Positions 1 through 12,927 of a stretch of 64,000 nucleotides of DNA are shown here, in pieces. This DNA is from Diadema setosum (lineage: Eukaryota > Echinodermata > Echinoidea > Diadematoida > Diadematidae): NCBI GenBank assembly GCA_033980235.1, contig CM067059.1:12548600-12612599 (forward strand), read 5' to 3'. Every line of letters begins with the position of its first letter. Positions within the stretch are counted from its first letter, which is position 1. A program made the translations under genes and the position numbers. Below the pieces are notes generated by a model. It was not told the DNA's origin. It ran no database searches and saw nothing but the letters and a program-made list of their open reading frames with translations.

Positions 1-76
1 ATAAGCACTGGGTGGGAATCGAATTTGGGTCCTCTGATTGGCAGTCGGGAGTCTTATCAAATATGCCACAGCGCCC
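1..76 (-). repeat. tRNA-like SINE head (partial)
   Basis: On the - strand GCTGTGGCATATTTGATAAG resembles a polymerase III A box region and AATTCGATTCC a B box, with CTGCCAA in the place of an anticodon loop. The T stem does not pair properly, so this is a tRNA-derived repeat and not a tRNA gene. It runs off the window start. The A-box part resembles the copy at 43380-43450. Confidence 0.5.
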
Positions 77-1725
77 CCAATGTGATGAAATGTTTACAAA
101 TGTGATTGGGAGAATTGACGAACAAAGTGCAGTAAGGGTTAAGAATTAAATTCCCCCCACACCGGCAAGTGTAGGAATGGTCTCAGACGAGGACAAGAGT
201 GCATTGGATGAAAAACTGCATTTATGATTATTGTTGGTTTGGGAAGAAAATCATTGCTGCACGTGCTATTTTTAGCACAGGAAGGCTGTTGGTTGTGAAG
301 TTTTCATGAGTGCTTTGATGAGGAGTACTGGATGGACATGAGTATTAAAGCCATCGATGGATACGAGAGACAACCTGATATCGAATGTAGGCAGGTGTTT
401 TGGATGTCACGATTCTCGTCTCGCAAGAAAAACCTGAGCAATCTTTTCGGACAATTTAGTGTCCCGTGCCTTCTCTGTTTAACACAGAAACATGTCGCCT
501 GTTTTATCTCCATTTGCACTAAGTCGTCCAGTGCACTTGTAGGTCGTCTGGTGTGCTGGTTAGAATAAATCATGCTTTAGAGTCTAAATATGAAAAGAGA
601 TGAGGAACAGAAATCCTTGGCGTTATGTGATGATGATTGGAAATTATCAAAGTTCGTATCGTTATTGCTATGAATTCTTATTCTGTTAAATTATTTGTTT
701 ATCATTTCTTGATTTCTGTATAATTACAGTCCACCTGATGATGCCTTCATCATAAATAGACTGGCCAATATCCCTTCTTCATATGTGTAACTTTTTTTGT
801 AAGATCTTTTCCCTCTGACTCTCATTCCACATGAAACAGAATAATGGGGGATACATATATGTGTAGGCAAATTTGTAATATTGATATCTGTCATTTGCAT
901 TGGTATTTTTTCATTTTTCACATCCAAAAGGACCTATGTGAATATCTTTTCAACATTACATCACTAGAATAAGTGCTTTCAGACTAATTTTTTTTTTTTA
1001 AAGTGTGTAGTTGTCTTATTTCTTTTTAATGTATTTTGATGGTTGCCTGTTAGTGTGTGTGTGCATACTTGTTTTTCAGCACATACTGCGATTGTGCCTA
1101 ACCTCTCATCTTCTGATGATGTGAAAGTGCTTAAATGGCAAAGTTAAAGCTCAACAAGAGGATTGTTGCCTAATATGTATACATATACACAAAAATAACC
1201 TGCACGGAGATTTTGATTGCATCTAATGAGCAAACATCGTCACCTTGAGAGCACAGTTCTTAATATAACCGCTTTGCCAGGCATATGACATTTCTACCCA
1301 AAGTGTCCGAATATGTCGTCAATTGTTTGCGTTGACCTCCCTTTTTGTAATGAATGCAGTATGAAAAATGTCAGAATATCAGTCTGCGGTATACAACGTG
1401 CATCCACGTGTTTACATTATACAGCACTGCTATTTCATGTTGCCCTGCCACCGCATTTTGTGGCAATTTTATACCCTCGACGAGTAATATCAAAAAATGA
1501 AACCTTGTCTTCTCACACATATATCAGAGACCTGAAAATGAAAGACAGGATGTAATCAACAAGTTCCTATTATTCAGCCTGCCAATTGACACAATGAGAT
1601 CAAGTCATTTAATGACATTCTGAAATCACTTCTGTATATTTTGGTATAGGAAGGGAAGTAGACATAGGATGCCAAGCCCTAAGATTACTTCGAGCTAGTT
1701 TAGGCTTAATTTGGCAGGTTAAAGC

Positions 1726-2085
1726 TTAAAGGCATAATTTACCATTTGCAGATGAAACAAAAACTCAGCTTTAGTACTTCAAAATAGTTCTAAAAATGTG
1801 AGTTAGGGATAGAAACAACCAGTGTGAAAATTTGAATCAGTGTAATCAATGCTAAGTATTGTTAAATATACAATAAAAATATATAATAAAATGTTTCCAG
1901 ACTAAACAGTCTACAGTTATGGTTTATTGACAAAAATAGTGATATCTCCTTATATTTTAGGCTTTATTGCAAAACTTTTACATGGTAGGATGTTTTTTGA
2001 TACAACTGACCTACACATATGCATCAAATGTGATATCTTGAACATTTTTAAAATCACTGCTCCCAGAGGTAAACTGTACCTTTAA
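1726..2085. mobile_element. TTAAAGG-type short element (MITE-like)
   Basis: Begins TTAAAGGCATAATTTACC and ends GGTAAACTGTACCTTTAA, imperfect inverted termini of about 18 bases, 360 bases overall. No coding content. Grouped with three similar elements in this window. Confidence 0.6.
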
Positions 2086-2514
2086 GACAACAACTCAAAC
2101 ATCATCCATGCCATATGAATTGAACCATGAGCATGATGTAACATATAATGTCTCTGAAAGTTAGCAACATACTTGGGAACAATATCTTGCACCCACCTTG
2201 CGATGGTCACGAATACATCTTGAATGTCTATGTGCCCTTCCCAAGGTGTAGATCTGGTCTGAATCTGTTTCAACTATAGGTTCAATGTTTCATTGGCTTG
2301 ATGTAGTTCCCGTGTTAGTGAAGGGCTCTGAACCCTTAACACTGACCGCACATTCGTTTTTGCGCTGGAAACTAATATCATGTTTTGTCATCGACCACTT
2401 TACATCCTGGGTTTTCAAACAGAAGAGTGAAGATCACGTATCAAGTGTCTGTTTGTTTGTTTTTTTAGAGTAGAGTTTGTTTCTGTTCTTGAATTGTATT
2501 TTTGTTTTTATTCC

Positions 2515-2541
2515 TTTGTTTGTTTGTTTGTTTGTTTGTTT
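2515..2541. repeat. (TTTG)n microsatellite
   Basis: About six TTTG units followed by a T run. Confidence 0.9.
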
Positions 2542-4157
2542 TTTTCTCATATTCTGGCCTTTGCAATATGTACTCCATACTGGCAGTGTAAAAACCTCTC
2601 AGACTTCTTTTGATAATACATATTGGCATGATCGAGCGGTGTATGTGCAGCTCAACCTCATGCCTTGGGATATGTTTTTACATGGCAAGATTGGGGCCTG
2701 GGGATATTGTTTGGCCTTTCTCTTTCAATATTCGCCCTGTGGTGGTAATGATGTGGTGCTGTCTCTCTGGTTACTCATGGCAGTGGGCGGCTTAAAGACA
2801 TATGAAGGAGAAAAGACATGCTAGCAGGTCACTCACCGCCCCCCTACACACTGATCGAGGCATTGGGAGGGAGGGCTTGGGTCTCCAACACGGGTTGGCA
2901 CCAATCTGGAGGCGAAAACGGCAAGCAAGCGTGGCGGAGAGCGAATTTCATGTGTGCTCTGAAAACAACTGGCGTGTTTTTAAAGGCGGAAAAATGTGCC
3001 AGCCATGCACAGCAAAGAGGGACACTTCGAAACGAAAGCTACTGATGTGTGACATTGGTGTTTCCCTCCAGCCAACGGGGGTGTATTCACTCTCCAGTCC
3101 ATCCCATTTCACTCACTCTCCTCTGCAATCTTTCCTCAGGAATCAGGCTGTGATCATTGTCACTGGGATGAGCATGCTGAATTATAGAGCTCGCAGGTTC
3201 CATATTCTTCAAGTATACATTGCATTCTAGGGGATCTGTTGCTGTAATTAAAGACAGAAAAGGAGGGTATTGGCTATTTGTAGTGGAATATTTCACAATG
3301 TGTGCACGTTAGAGGCAAAATAGTTGGCTTTGTCCGCCCGTCTCTGGTTACTTCTTTGCACAATTCATCCATTCACAATATGTCCATCACTTTTTCTTCC
3401 TCCTCTCCATGATTATAAATGAGCGATGAACAGAAGTTTGTTCATTATGGATTTCAAACCATTGTGGTGTCATCATAGACTGCAATTTACCGCTTGATTT
3501 TACTTTGCACAAGGAATTAATTGTAATATTGGCCTATGTTGATTTTGCTGCATTAAAAACAAAACAAAAGAAGAATCAAAAGTCAATTTGTATGATAGAT
3601 TTGAGCTACACAATAAAAGCACTATTGTGTATGTGGGCAATGCATAATAACTTGCAGAAATCATCAACCTTCGTTGATAATAGCACTATTCAAAATTAAT
3701 ACTTTTCCACAAAATGAATGTACATAATAGCATCATGCTCCAACGACAGATCCTTGATTTGATTACATCATGTATGCTTTAATAGGCCTCATCCTTGCGT
3801 ATGTGTGTGTATGACAAACATAAGACTTGCACCTGTAATGAATGTGCAAGCATCTGCATTATATTAGTCTTGTGTGAAGACTTTCAATCCTACCTGTTGA
3901 TTAGCGGTAACCTTATCGATCACGCTTGCTCTGCAGGGACATGCGGTTTATGACAATGCAGTAATTAATTCTCAGTGTCTGCTGTCAATGCACTATGACA
4001 GAGGCTTTTTTTTATTTTCTTTTTTACTAGAATGTTTGATAGTCTTGTAGTTCAAGATTTTTTTTTTCCCTCAATAAGTTGTTTTCTCAAAGTGACTCTC
4101 ATAAATAGTATGGTCAATGTTATATATCATATTATCATCTCATGCACTGCTGTGAAG

Positions 4158-4250
4158 TTAACCTGTTGAGGACGGACTGATTTTGCTATAACACGCATTT
4201 CCCATAGACACCTGTCGGAGTATTCTTTTGACTCATCTTCAACGGGTTAA
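4158..4250 (+). mobile_element. 93-bp TTAA-bounded MITE-like element, copy 1
   Basis: TTAACCTGTTGAGGACG at the left and TCTTCAACGGGTTAA at the right form inverted ends starting with TTAA. The inside contains TTGCTATAACACGCATTTCC, shared with the copies at 10932, 53660 and 62823. TTAA ends suggest piggyBac-like mobilisation, which is an inference. Confidence 0.7.
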
Positions 4251-4627
4251 GTGCACGGGGAAGAAGTTTTCATTGCTTCAGGTATCCAGGATCAAAATTT
4301 CCTTTTACTTTTAAAAGGGTAGTTTTATGTACACACCAAGGAAAGACCCATGATATATGTGCTTAATTTCTTCTTCAGGGCATGTGTTGATCTTCATTCT
4401 CATTCTTGCTGTAGTTTTATCATTTTATGTCTTATACTGTAAATAGGAATATACATTTATGGATGACAAATTACATAATATGTACAGATATATTCCACAG
4501 TATTATGTGTATACACACTTGTACATATGATTGTTATATCATGCATAAAGTATGAATGTATAATGTATACATCATGTTTTGTTGCATTCAAGTTCATTTG
4601 TTGAGAATGTCAAATCTTCTTATTAAT

Positions 4628-5380
4628 TCAAGCATGAAGCTCTGTACAGTACCAGTCTCCTTTCTCATACATTTTTTCCCCTTGCAAATTCTTGGAAGGT
4701 TTTCCAACCTCTCTTAGAACATCGTTGCTATGTTTCTCTCCCATATCTCTTTTATATATTTTTTTTTCTTCTCTGTCTCTCTCTCTGCTAAAACTGATGC
4801 CTGCATTACAAAGTCCACTTTTGTGCAATGTATTCCCCTGGCGTCGCATCTTTGTGGCCTTTTCTTTGGGAGCCGGGTGGGACTGTTGAGTTGAAAATGC
4901 TAATGCACACGTCCAAAAGCTTTTATCACTGAATGCAAGACCAATATCCTCGCATGGTGGAATTGACTCAAAATCTCTCAGCCCCAACATAAAGTCACTG
5001 TTGTGGTGCATCTGTAATTCGGTTATGTTAATTGGGTCCTTCTTTCTCTCTTTGTGTTTTATGCGGTGCAGTAGTTGATGTAGGGAAAAAACATCATTGA
5101 TGAGTGGAAAAGCATTTGACAGCCGACAGTGTCGTACATGCAAGCGTTTTCTTCGCTGGGGAAAGATTGAAAGTGAAGAAAGCGATGTGATGCATCTTTG
5201 AAGAGAGGCCAAATGTGCCACTGCGTTATCAGCGTGCGCCAGGAAAACCATGACTTCAGATGATGCCAGATAGTGGTTGATTGTTTCTAGGGAGTGGATG
5301 TCCCCAGGTTTAACCTCGTGTGTCATGCTGTAGCAGCATTTTGGATGGGAAGGTGACACTCGTTGTCGAGGGATTTCCAC
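4628..5380 (-). other. Unrecognised 250-codon open frame, antisense
   Basis: An ATG-to-stop frame of 250 codons on the - strand, starting MEIPRQRVSPSHPKCC. I recognise no domain. The C-terminal third is rich in Lys, Glu and Arg (RERDREEKK) and partly reflects CT-rich DNA, but the N-terminal two thirds are of ordinary composition. It could be a small intronic gene, a transposon remnant, or chance. There is no conserved motif, obvious promoter or splice pattern to support a gene. Confidence 0.2.
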
Positions 5381-8300
5381 TGCAATGCAGGAAGGTAGTA
5401 TTTTAATTCAGCGGTCATCACTTATTCAAAGGCCTCGTAGGACAAGGTGGCATTTGAAACGAAGAAAGCTGCTCTGCTTTATCACATTGAGACTGTATGA
5501 AATGTATCACACTGTTCAGTCATATCAATCATGTTTTTAATTAAATGCTGTTCATATCTTTGGAGTATGATTATAATGTTAAAAAGATGCTTAGAATTGG
5601 TAAACGAAGCTAGAGATACAACATCTCCTACATTCAGGTGGGGATGATCCAGAAAACCCAAACTGATCGTGATGATGACCGTGATGATGATATTGGATAG
5701 ATGATGATATTGACAATCAAAAATAAATAATTCAATGGGCATATCATCTAGTGTGAAATAGACATTCCAATGTGTGATATATACCTGAAAGACTGCCAAG
5801 TGTGGAATAAATACACTGTATTGAGCAAAACGTTTTGTTTGGAAGTTTGTTTTTGAACCCCCAGAACATACAGAGAGAAAAGTAAACTTTGTTTGACTGT
5901 GGCATAAATGAAGAAAGCATTGCCAATTAGTTTGAAGAGCTTATACTAGTCTTCAACTGCAACCAAAGGGTTTCAGCATGGTATGTTACAGGTGTTGTAC
6001 ATGCCATTATTTCCATACTGTGGTCTGTTCTGAAAATGCACACTTGAGTCATTTGTCAGGTATCAGAGGCGCCAAAATTACTTCACTCATATGAGTTTAT
6101 TGGCATCAGTCTGTATTATCTAATCATGATAATGCACATTGTTGATTGATTGCGTGCTCTTCGTGTGGCCTTGATTTTTTTTTACTGCACGCCATGCACT
6201 CTGCTTGGGTGTGAAGGTACATGTGGGGATGTCGGTGACGAGGACTGTTTACGGAGTGCTGATGGCGCTAACACTTCATTACTAAGATCCGATAGCGAGT
6301 AGCCGGTATCTAACTGCCCATTCGATGAGTGTGCCACCAGGGCTTCGTGGCAGCTGTGCGTTGCCATGGAAACAGGATGCTCGGAACAGGAACTGGCAAT
6401 ACCAGGTGCATTGTTCCAGTGGGCTCTCCATTAGGCTGTGCTTGCCAACAATGCACCTTCACTTACACAATCTGCTATTGAGGATGCTAATTGCCTGATA
6501 TCTGTTTTATTTAAGTGCAGTGAAATATATCGCCACACTTGCTCTTGTCGGGCTCTCATATTTGTGTTCAGTTAAGAAAATGTGTGAACCAATGTACTAG
6601 AACAATGAGACAAATTCACCATTCCAACAAATCAACTGTGAACATTTTTTTTTTCTTTTTTACTTTGCTATTCAAGAGTCAAGCAGATGAAATTTAAGAC
6701 AGTCCATTTCCATTTTTGTTTTAGCCTTTAACATTGATTAATTTCAGATCTCTATAGGGTTATGCTCAGTATGTTGATATCTTCATAAGATATCAAATTA
6801 TCATATCATGTAGGGGGAGCCCAAAACTGTGTCTTTCAATTTAGCCTTCGTGCAGAATTAGAAATACGTCATGAAGGTATGAAAGTGAAATGAACCTAAA
6901 ATCTCTTTTCATATGCATATATTTGGAAACTCACATAATAAACCAATATACTCTTGATATTTTACTGTGAGGCAGACTTCTGTACAATATTCATGTCAGG
7001 ATGATGAAAAATTCAGATGTCAGGATGTGAATAAATGAACTAGAATAGAATTTCTGGCAATGGAATGGATTCATGGTAGCTTGGCATTTATCAGCAAGCA
7101 AGGAAAAAAAAAAATAGTTTGATTCCATTTGATTGAGTGTGTGTATACCTGTTGCAAAATCTGTTTCCCAGTTTTTGATAAGTGACAATCTTCTTGCACT
7201 TTGTCCAATTTGTGAAATATCTGTGGAGATGGGATGTTCTTATGTTGATGATATCAAATGTAAAAGCTTACAGTCCTCCTCAGAAAGACAAAAAACAAAA
7301 AACAAACAGACAGCAGAACACAATTTTCTGTGGATTAGCCAGGCCAGACCAAATCCATATTCATTGAAATGTATATCTTAACCTCTTTCCTGGCAAGGCT
7401 CAGATACTTCCCCAAAATGTCAAAATACGGCATCTCACTCTAAGCCCCTAATCCCGAATCTCTAGTGGTGAGGACATATTTGCAGCATGCTTTGATGACG
7501 TCATGCTGTGATTTCTTCCTCTCCTCTCCCCACTCACCCTTCCCCCCCCCCCCCACCACATCATGTAACCTGAAGGAGGACAAGGAGAAACACAGTAATG
7601 GGTGTGGCCGAGCTAGGAAAAATCTTCAAAGAGGGGGCGGATGATGATAAGAGGGACGGGGGGATGAAAAGGTGTGATCTGAAGGCAGACATGGAGACAA
7701 CAGAGAAAGATAGAAGAGACCGAAGTGTCTAGATAAACAACATCCAGTTCGAAGCTACTGAATAGTTACTGTACCATATTTTTTTTTTGTTTTTTTTTTT
7801 ATTTCTGTTTTGGAATGTTTTTCTTGGCAGATTTTTGAACAACATTATCTCATTTTCAAGCTATGGGAGAAGTATTGATTCACTCTTTTTTAGAAATTGT
7901 CTCCTCTTCAGTTCAGAGAAGAAAATTGAGGTTTGTTAGTCAGTTGTCTGGATTTGAATGACCTGTGGATATTCTTGTAATGAGAGCAGCTACAGTACCA
8001 GAATATTGCCTGTTGGTAGCAGAACGTTCTGTGCTTTGGTGTGGCTTGAACACAAAGTCATTTGAGATTGGAAATGCAGGAGAATGCTTCGGTAGGGAAG
8101 GGATATAATCTAACGGCAAACACCAGCTTATTCTGCAGAATTCTAGGGCTTGGGCTTGAAAGCAGGTACGTGTGCATTAAATCATGTAAACTTCAATCAT
8201 GTACGGGCATTATAATGGAGTGCGTAGTTCCCGATCCAAAGTGCTGTCGGGGGAGCGGTGCCCATCAATATTTTTCGCGTACTTGGGAGATCATTCATAT

Positions 8301-8401
8301 TGCAACAGTGTCGGCTAATGGGTAATGGGCAAACTGCAGTTATGTGCTTGTGAGGTGTGCGTGTGTGTATCTCTATCTCTGTCAGTGTGTCTGTTGTCTC
8401 T

Positions 8402-8404
<3 letters not shown>

Positions 8405-8436
<32 letters not shown>
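8405..8436. repeat. (GT)16 microsatellite
   Basis: Uninterrupted GT dinucleotides within a GT-rich stretch starting near 8357. Confidence 0.95.
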
Positions 8437-8437
<1 letters not shown>

Positions 8438-8879
8438 GGTTGTATAAGAGCAGAGGAAAATGTGGAGCATGAATATAAGACGGGACTGAAGGGAGAGGTT
8501 TTTGGATGGCAGACGACGTGGTCTTATCACTGCCCCTGCCCCCGTGGTATGTGTATAAACACTCATTTCTTACCCTCACCATCTCACTTGAGCTTTTTTT
8601 AGTTCTTGTTTTTGTTTTTCTTGCCACAGCTTGCTTTGGCCCACATCTCTAACCAGCCGACTTCTTCCCTTTTCTCCTTCGATGCTCCTGAAGAGGGAGC
8701 TAATCATAAATTTCATTATGGGTGCAGACGAGACCAATGAATATTAAAGCCCTCCCAAAGGGCAGGTAGCTATCTTCTTTGCCAAAGATTTATTAATTCA
8801 CATACATTTGGTCGATTCCAAAGTATGAAATGTCAGCGGGGTGCTGCGTATCATAACGTATGTGAGCCGTGTGCCCCAG

Positions 8880-9030
8880 CCAGTGTGTGTGTGTCTGTGT
8901 CTGTGTGTGTTTGCAAAGAGTGTATATCTGCGTGTGCCTGCGTCTGTCTGTGTGTGTATATGTGTATATGTGGTTGGGTGTGTGTGAGTGAGTGTGTATG
9001 TGTATGTGTATGTGTGAGTGTTGGTGCGTG
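8880..9030. repeat. Degenerate GT-rich tract
   Basis: Imperfect TGTG/TATG repeats. Both strands are open over it only because of the low complexity. Confidence 0.85.
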
Positions 9031-10499
9031 GGCATACATCTGGTCTTTATTGGCGATGTTGGCGACTGGGTTACTAGGGTGGATGCTTGTATGTATGTTT
9101 GTATGTCTGTTTGTTTCTCTCCTCATTTGTCTGGGGTTACAGCAGCTTGAATGCATATATGGAGTTGAGAGATACTAACCACCAAGTGTGTGCTCTGCAT
9201 TACCATGACATAGACTAGTGGTTTGTGTTCAATGTCCACACATGTTAATGTCCGCTTATGTGCACCACCTGTCTACACATTCATGCAGCAATCACTGTCT
9301 CCAATAGGTGTAGATGTTGTTCACATTCCCTCCCTGCCTTTAGACAAAGATATTAACAGCTAAATCTATGTCATTTTTACAAGCTCTTTATGAGTCGTTT
9401 TCCAACATTTGGTTTCATTTTACATTCAATCCAGGAACCACAGTGTCTTGTCATCACTCAGCTTCCTTCAAAAAAATAGAATTGTGAACAAAAAGCAAAA
9501 AAAAAAAAAGAAAGAAAGAGAGAAAAGGGTGCTATAACTAGACAATATTAGGTTTCCATGCCTTAAAATGTCCCCCTCTCGCAGTCTTGCAAGTTGAAAG
9601 AAAGATATAGAAGGAATTTTAGTTTGGGGTCAGTTTTCTTTCGTAACTGTGAACCATTGAATTGTTTCATGCTTATTGCTTGCTTTCTTGAGGTGCTACT
9701 TTTGGTTTCTGATACCACCTCTGGTCACTAAAAAGGGAGCTTACATGAAGTCTATACATGAGTGATAGTGAGTGATTGTCAGTCATTAGATTTGCAGCAA
9801 TGCAAAACTGGTGTAAAATTGTGTATGGCGTCTAAATGAATATTGAATGAAATAGGAACAGTATCATCTTTGAAATTATGTGGTGCAAAGAAGAATTACC
9901 TCACCCTTCAGTAGCTAGAGTTATGAAGAAGAAATTAAAAAAAAATGTATGGATGCTAGCACATGGAGTTCATTATTCTTTCCCTGAAAATCCTAAGCCT
10001 ACCCCTGAGTCTAAATATGCATGTTTGCACAGAAAGCGCTGACATTAACTTGTGCAAACAGCGCGGCAAGAATTCCTCATGCAAAGGTTACTTTGGTCAT
10101 TAAGGGAACAATAGTAGGCGTAGTAACCGGCATTGCATCGATGTGAGCTAACTCAGGGACTCTAGAGACGAATTAGCGATGTGCAATCAAGGTCCTTTTC
10201 TCATTTCGTCCTGTTTTTTTTTTGTGGAGATATGAGAAACACAAAAAAAATGGAAATTCCAGCCTTAATAACACGGAAGACACTGTGATATGAAATATGC
10301 AATAATGTTTGATTACTTTACACTCGTTATGCTAGGAATGCATGTCTGGCATGCGCTATGTCATGTGAATATTGTGATAAAGGTTACATACACAAACACA
10401 CACATTTTTATGTTACTTATGTTTATATCTCTTTCATTATATATTTATATATTTATTTTTTGTCACCATTGTAAATTATGCATTGTGTCTATGCATTTA

Positions 10500-10690
10500 T
10501 TTGTGTATTTTGTATTAAAAATTATGATTTGTTAATTTTTTTTATACAAATAATGAACAATATGATTTATTAACTATATATTTTGTATTTATATTATCTT
10601 TTTCTCATTGAATGGAAATAAAGAAAAATTGAATTGAAATGAATATAATTGAATTAAATTGAATTGAATTGAAGTTAATTGAACTGCTTG
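10500..10690 (+). repeat. LINE-like 3' tail with (TTGAA)n
   Basis: AT-rich sequence leads to GAATGGAAATAAAGAAAAAT and then imperfect TTGAATTGAA repeats to ~10682. Many non-LTR retrotransposons end in such a short tandem tail. No reverse transcriptase remnant was recognised upstream. Confidence 0.35.
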
Positions 10691-10931
10691 CAAAATGATT
10701 CATAAATGCATTTCTGTGTATGACTTTTGCTTTGGTCTGTGGCACAGTGAACAACAAAGCTGGCTCAATGTTACGTTTTTAAGTGTGTTTACACGAGAAG
10801 AGGTAGAGATTTGTCGGTACAACCTACACATTTTTAGCAACTTGTTTACCACTTGTGTGTGCACCCTTATCAGGTTCCTTGTCATGAATGTGACAATGGT
10901 GCATCAACATCTACCTTAGATTACCACCCAG

Positions 10932-11024
10932 TTAACCTGTTGAGGACGATATGATTGTGCTGTAACACGCATTTTCCATAGACGCATACCCGAGTATACT
11001 CGGGACTTGTCCTCAATGGGTAAA
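10932..11024 (+). mobile_element. 93-bp TTAA-bounded MITE-like element, copy 2
   Basis: Same orientation as copy 1. Left end TTAACCTGTTGAGGACG, right end GTCCTCAATGGGTAAA (terminal TTAA mutated). It contains the perfect 16-base palindrome CCCGAGTATACTCGGG at 10989-11004. Confidence 0.7.
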
Positions 11025-11070
11025 TGCCGTCTTTCTTTGTTCAAAGAGAAATAGATCCTAGTTGAGCCAT

Positions 11071-11138
<68 letters not shown>

Positions 11139-11145
11139 TTCTTTT
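11071..11145. repeat. (TTTC)n microsatellite
   Basis: About 18 TTTC units, immediately after the TTAA-bounded element at 10932-11024. Confidence 0.95.
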
Positions 11146-12770
11146 GGTATGCCTGCATTATACTTTTGCATCTGCATTAGAGGTTGCTGCTCACATTTGA
11201 TTTGATATTGATTTTGACTTTGATTTATTTCAACATAGCAAAAAGTCTGCTATCAGCTCTAAAGCTGCTTTTCGGCAAGACCCTGCATGAGAATTAACAA
11301 AAGTGAATCATGAATAAACAATATAACAGGTAAAAAAAAAAAATAAAAAGAAATAACTGATCAAACTGATTTTATTATAAAGGTACAGCCAAAAGGAAAA
11401 GAGGCTTGAAAATGTGATTTTTCTTTGCCAACAGCTTTAGTAGTGTTCACAACCATTGCAGAAACAGACTTGATTTGTCTTGTCAAAATTTGGCTTTCAC
11501 TTTTACTGTGACACACCATATATTTAGCAATTCTAAGATTTCATGCATTGGGATATCCTACATTTTAGTACATGGAGTACACCAATGCACAAAGAAATGT
11601 ACACATCCATGTCACATTTATGATGAGATCAGAGTTAACATTGTTGCGCATTTTTAGATATGTATGAATATCAGCCAACTTGCAAAATTTGTGAAAATAA
11701 AGACCCTGTAAAATGTATGACATGTAAAGTAGTTCTTGTTAATGTCTCATCTTAGTAATGGATACGGAAATACAGAGAGAGAGAGGATTTTGAGGTTGTG
11801 TGCAGAAAGTGTATGCTCACTGGACACTGAATTTCATGTTATTATTGTCTTCAGGAAAGCAGCACTTGATAAGGCATTCAGTTGCCACTAAAGCCATAAT
11901 GTTTGAGGCACCTTAACGCCCTTCTCATTCTCAGCCGACGAAACTTTGTACTTTTTGGTGGGTCCCTCCATAGGTGGCAGACGATAAAAAATTTATTTTG
12001 TCAACTTTTTCCAAGCCTTGTATACAGTATCACTATATGTGATCAAATGATGCTGTCGGCCAAGTATTGCATTCATTATCTGCATACATTTACCTGATGT
12101 GTCTTGAAAACTGAATTACATAGTCAATTTTAATCAAGATAAATGGAATATATAGCCTTATGTGTTGTGGAAGATTTTTTGGTTAATCAGGTCATATTGA
12201 GTATAGATCTCTTTCCCCTTCTGCACATGTACATTTCAGCTGTTTTATGTCAGGTGAAAGTAGCGATGTGAGATGAAGTGCAGGTGGTTGATACTCCCTT
12301 TTGACATTTAGTCTTGTGGAAAGCTGACATATTTGAAAGTGGTTTTCCTCATTATTGTAAATTTGCCTCTCTTATCAAGAAGCTGCTATTGCTGAAAATG
12401 ATATCTGTTTTCATTCTCTCTGTATCTTCAAGATTACAACCATATTATCACTTGTTCGTGAATGCATGATTTTTTTTTTTTCCAGTTACATGAAGTTATG
12501 TTTGGTAATACTTAGAAATAAAAACCCCACCTATGCTTATACGTTCACTTAGAAATATAAATTTTTGGTTCAAATTGTGTATGGAAATATGCATATGTAT
12601 ATGTTTATTTCTAATGCAGAACTCAAATAAAATAGAAACAAATCAAATTTGAGCATTTTATGCCAGCAAAAGAATGAATCTACGATTTTTGTGTATCATC
12701 GTCAAATATGTCGGCATTGAAACTCTGTATAAACCCTTTGCACATCTTTCTCTCTCTGTATTCACCACAG

Positions 12771-12927
12771 AACCGCCAAAGGAGAAGGTATTCAGAGTGC
12801 GTGAAAATGCCATGCACAAAAGGCGAGGGGCGGTCAGGCGGAGAGTCCACCAGGTCAACGGCCACAAGTTTATGTCCACATTTCTGCGCCAGCCAACATT
12901 CTGCTCACACTGCAATGACTTTATCTG
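12771..12927 (+). CDS. PRKCE: PKC exon: pseudosubstrate and first half of C1A
   Basis: This is the first coding exon that can be recognised. It starts after TTCACCACAG with two bases that finish a codon begun upstream, and ends TG before GTGAGT, which splits Trp52. It encodes residues 1-51. The basic stretch [10 protein letters not shown] (16-25) is the autoinhibitory pseudosubstrate; Ala20 sits where a substrate would have Ser or Thr. The C1A zinc ligands His31, Cys44 and Cys47 follow in [17 protein letters not shown]. The motif [16 protein letters not shown] is close to that of human PKC epsilon. The preceding exon must end with one extra base and encode the C2 domain; it was not found in the window. 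Confidence 0.95.

Larger units (their letters stand above)
1..12770 (+). other. Upstream non-coding sequence, probably the intron after the C2 exon(s)
   Basis: No segment resembling a C2 domain, and no start codon for the kinase, was found. The exon at 12771 starts in mid-codon, so the sequence just before it is intron. It contains a tRNA-like SINE head, a TTAAAGG-type element, two TTAA-bounded short elements, CA/GT-rich and TTTC microsatellites, a LINE-like tail and an unexplained antisense open frame (all listed separately). The rest is AT-rich unique sequence in which I see nothing definite. An inverted repeat TTTGCACA/TGTGCAAA lies at about 10023-10062. If a C2 exon lies within this stretch rather than before it, I missed it. 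Confidence 0.6.

Noticed and set aside
8315..9156. His/Thr-rich - strand frames
   Set aside because: Translations of CA/GT repeats.
1..12770. C2-domain exon of the kinase
   Set aside because: Looked for N-terminal C2-like peptide patterns in all frames before 12771 and found none, so no exon is reported there.
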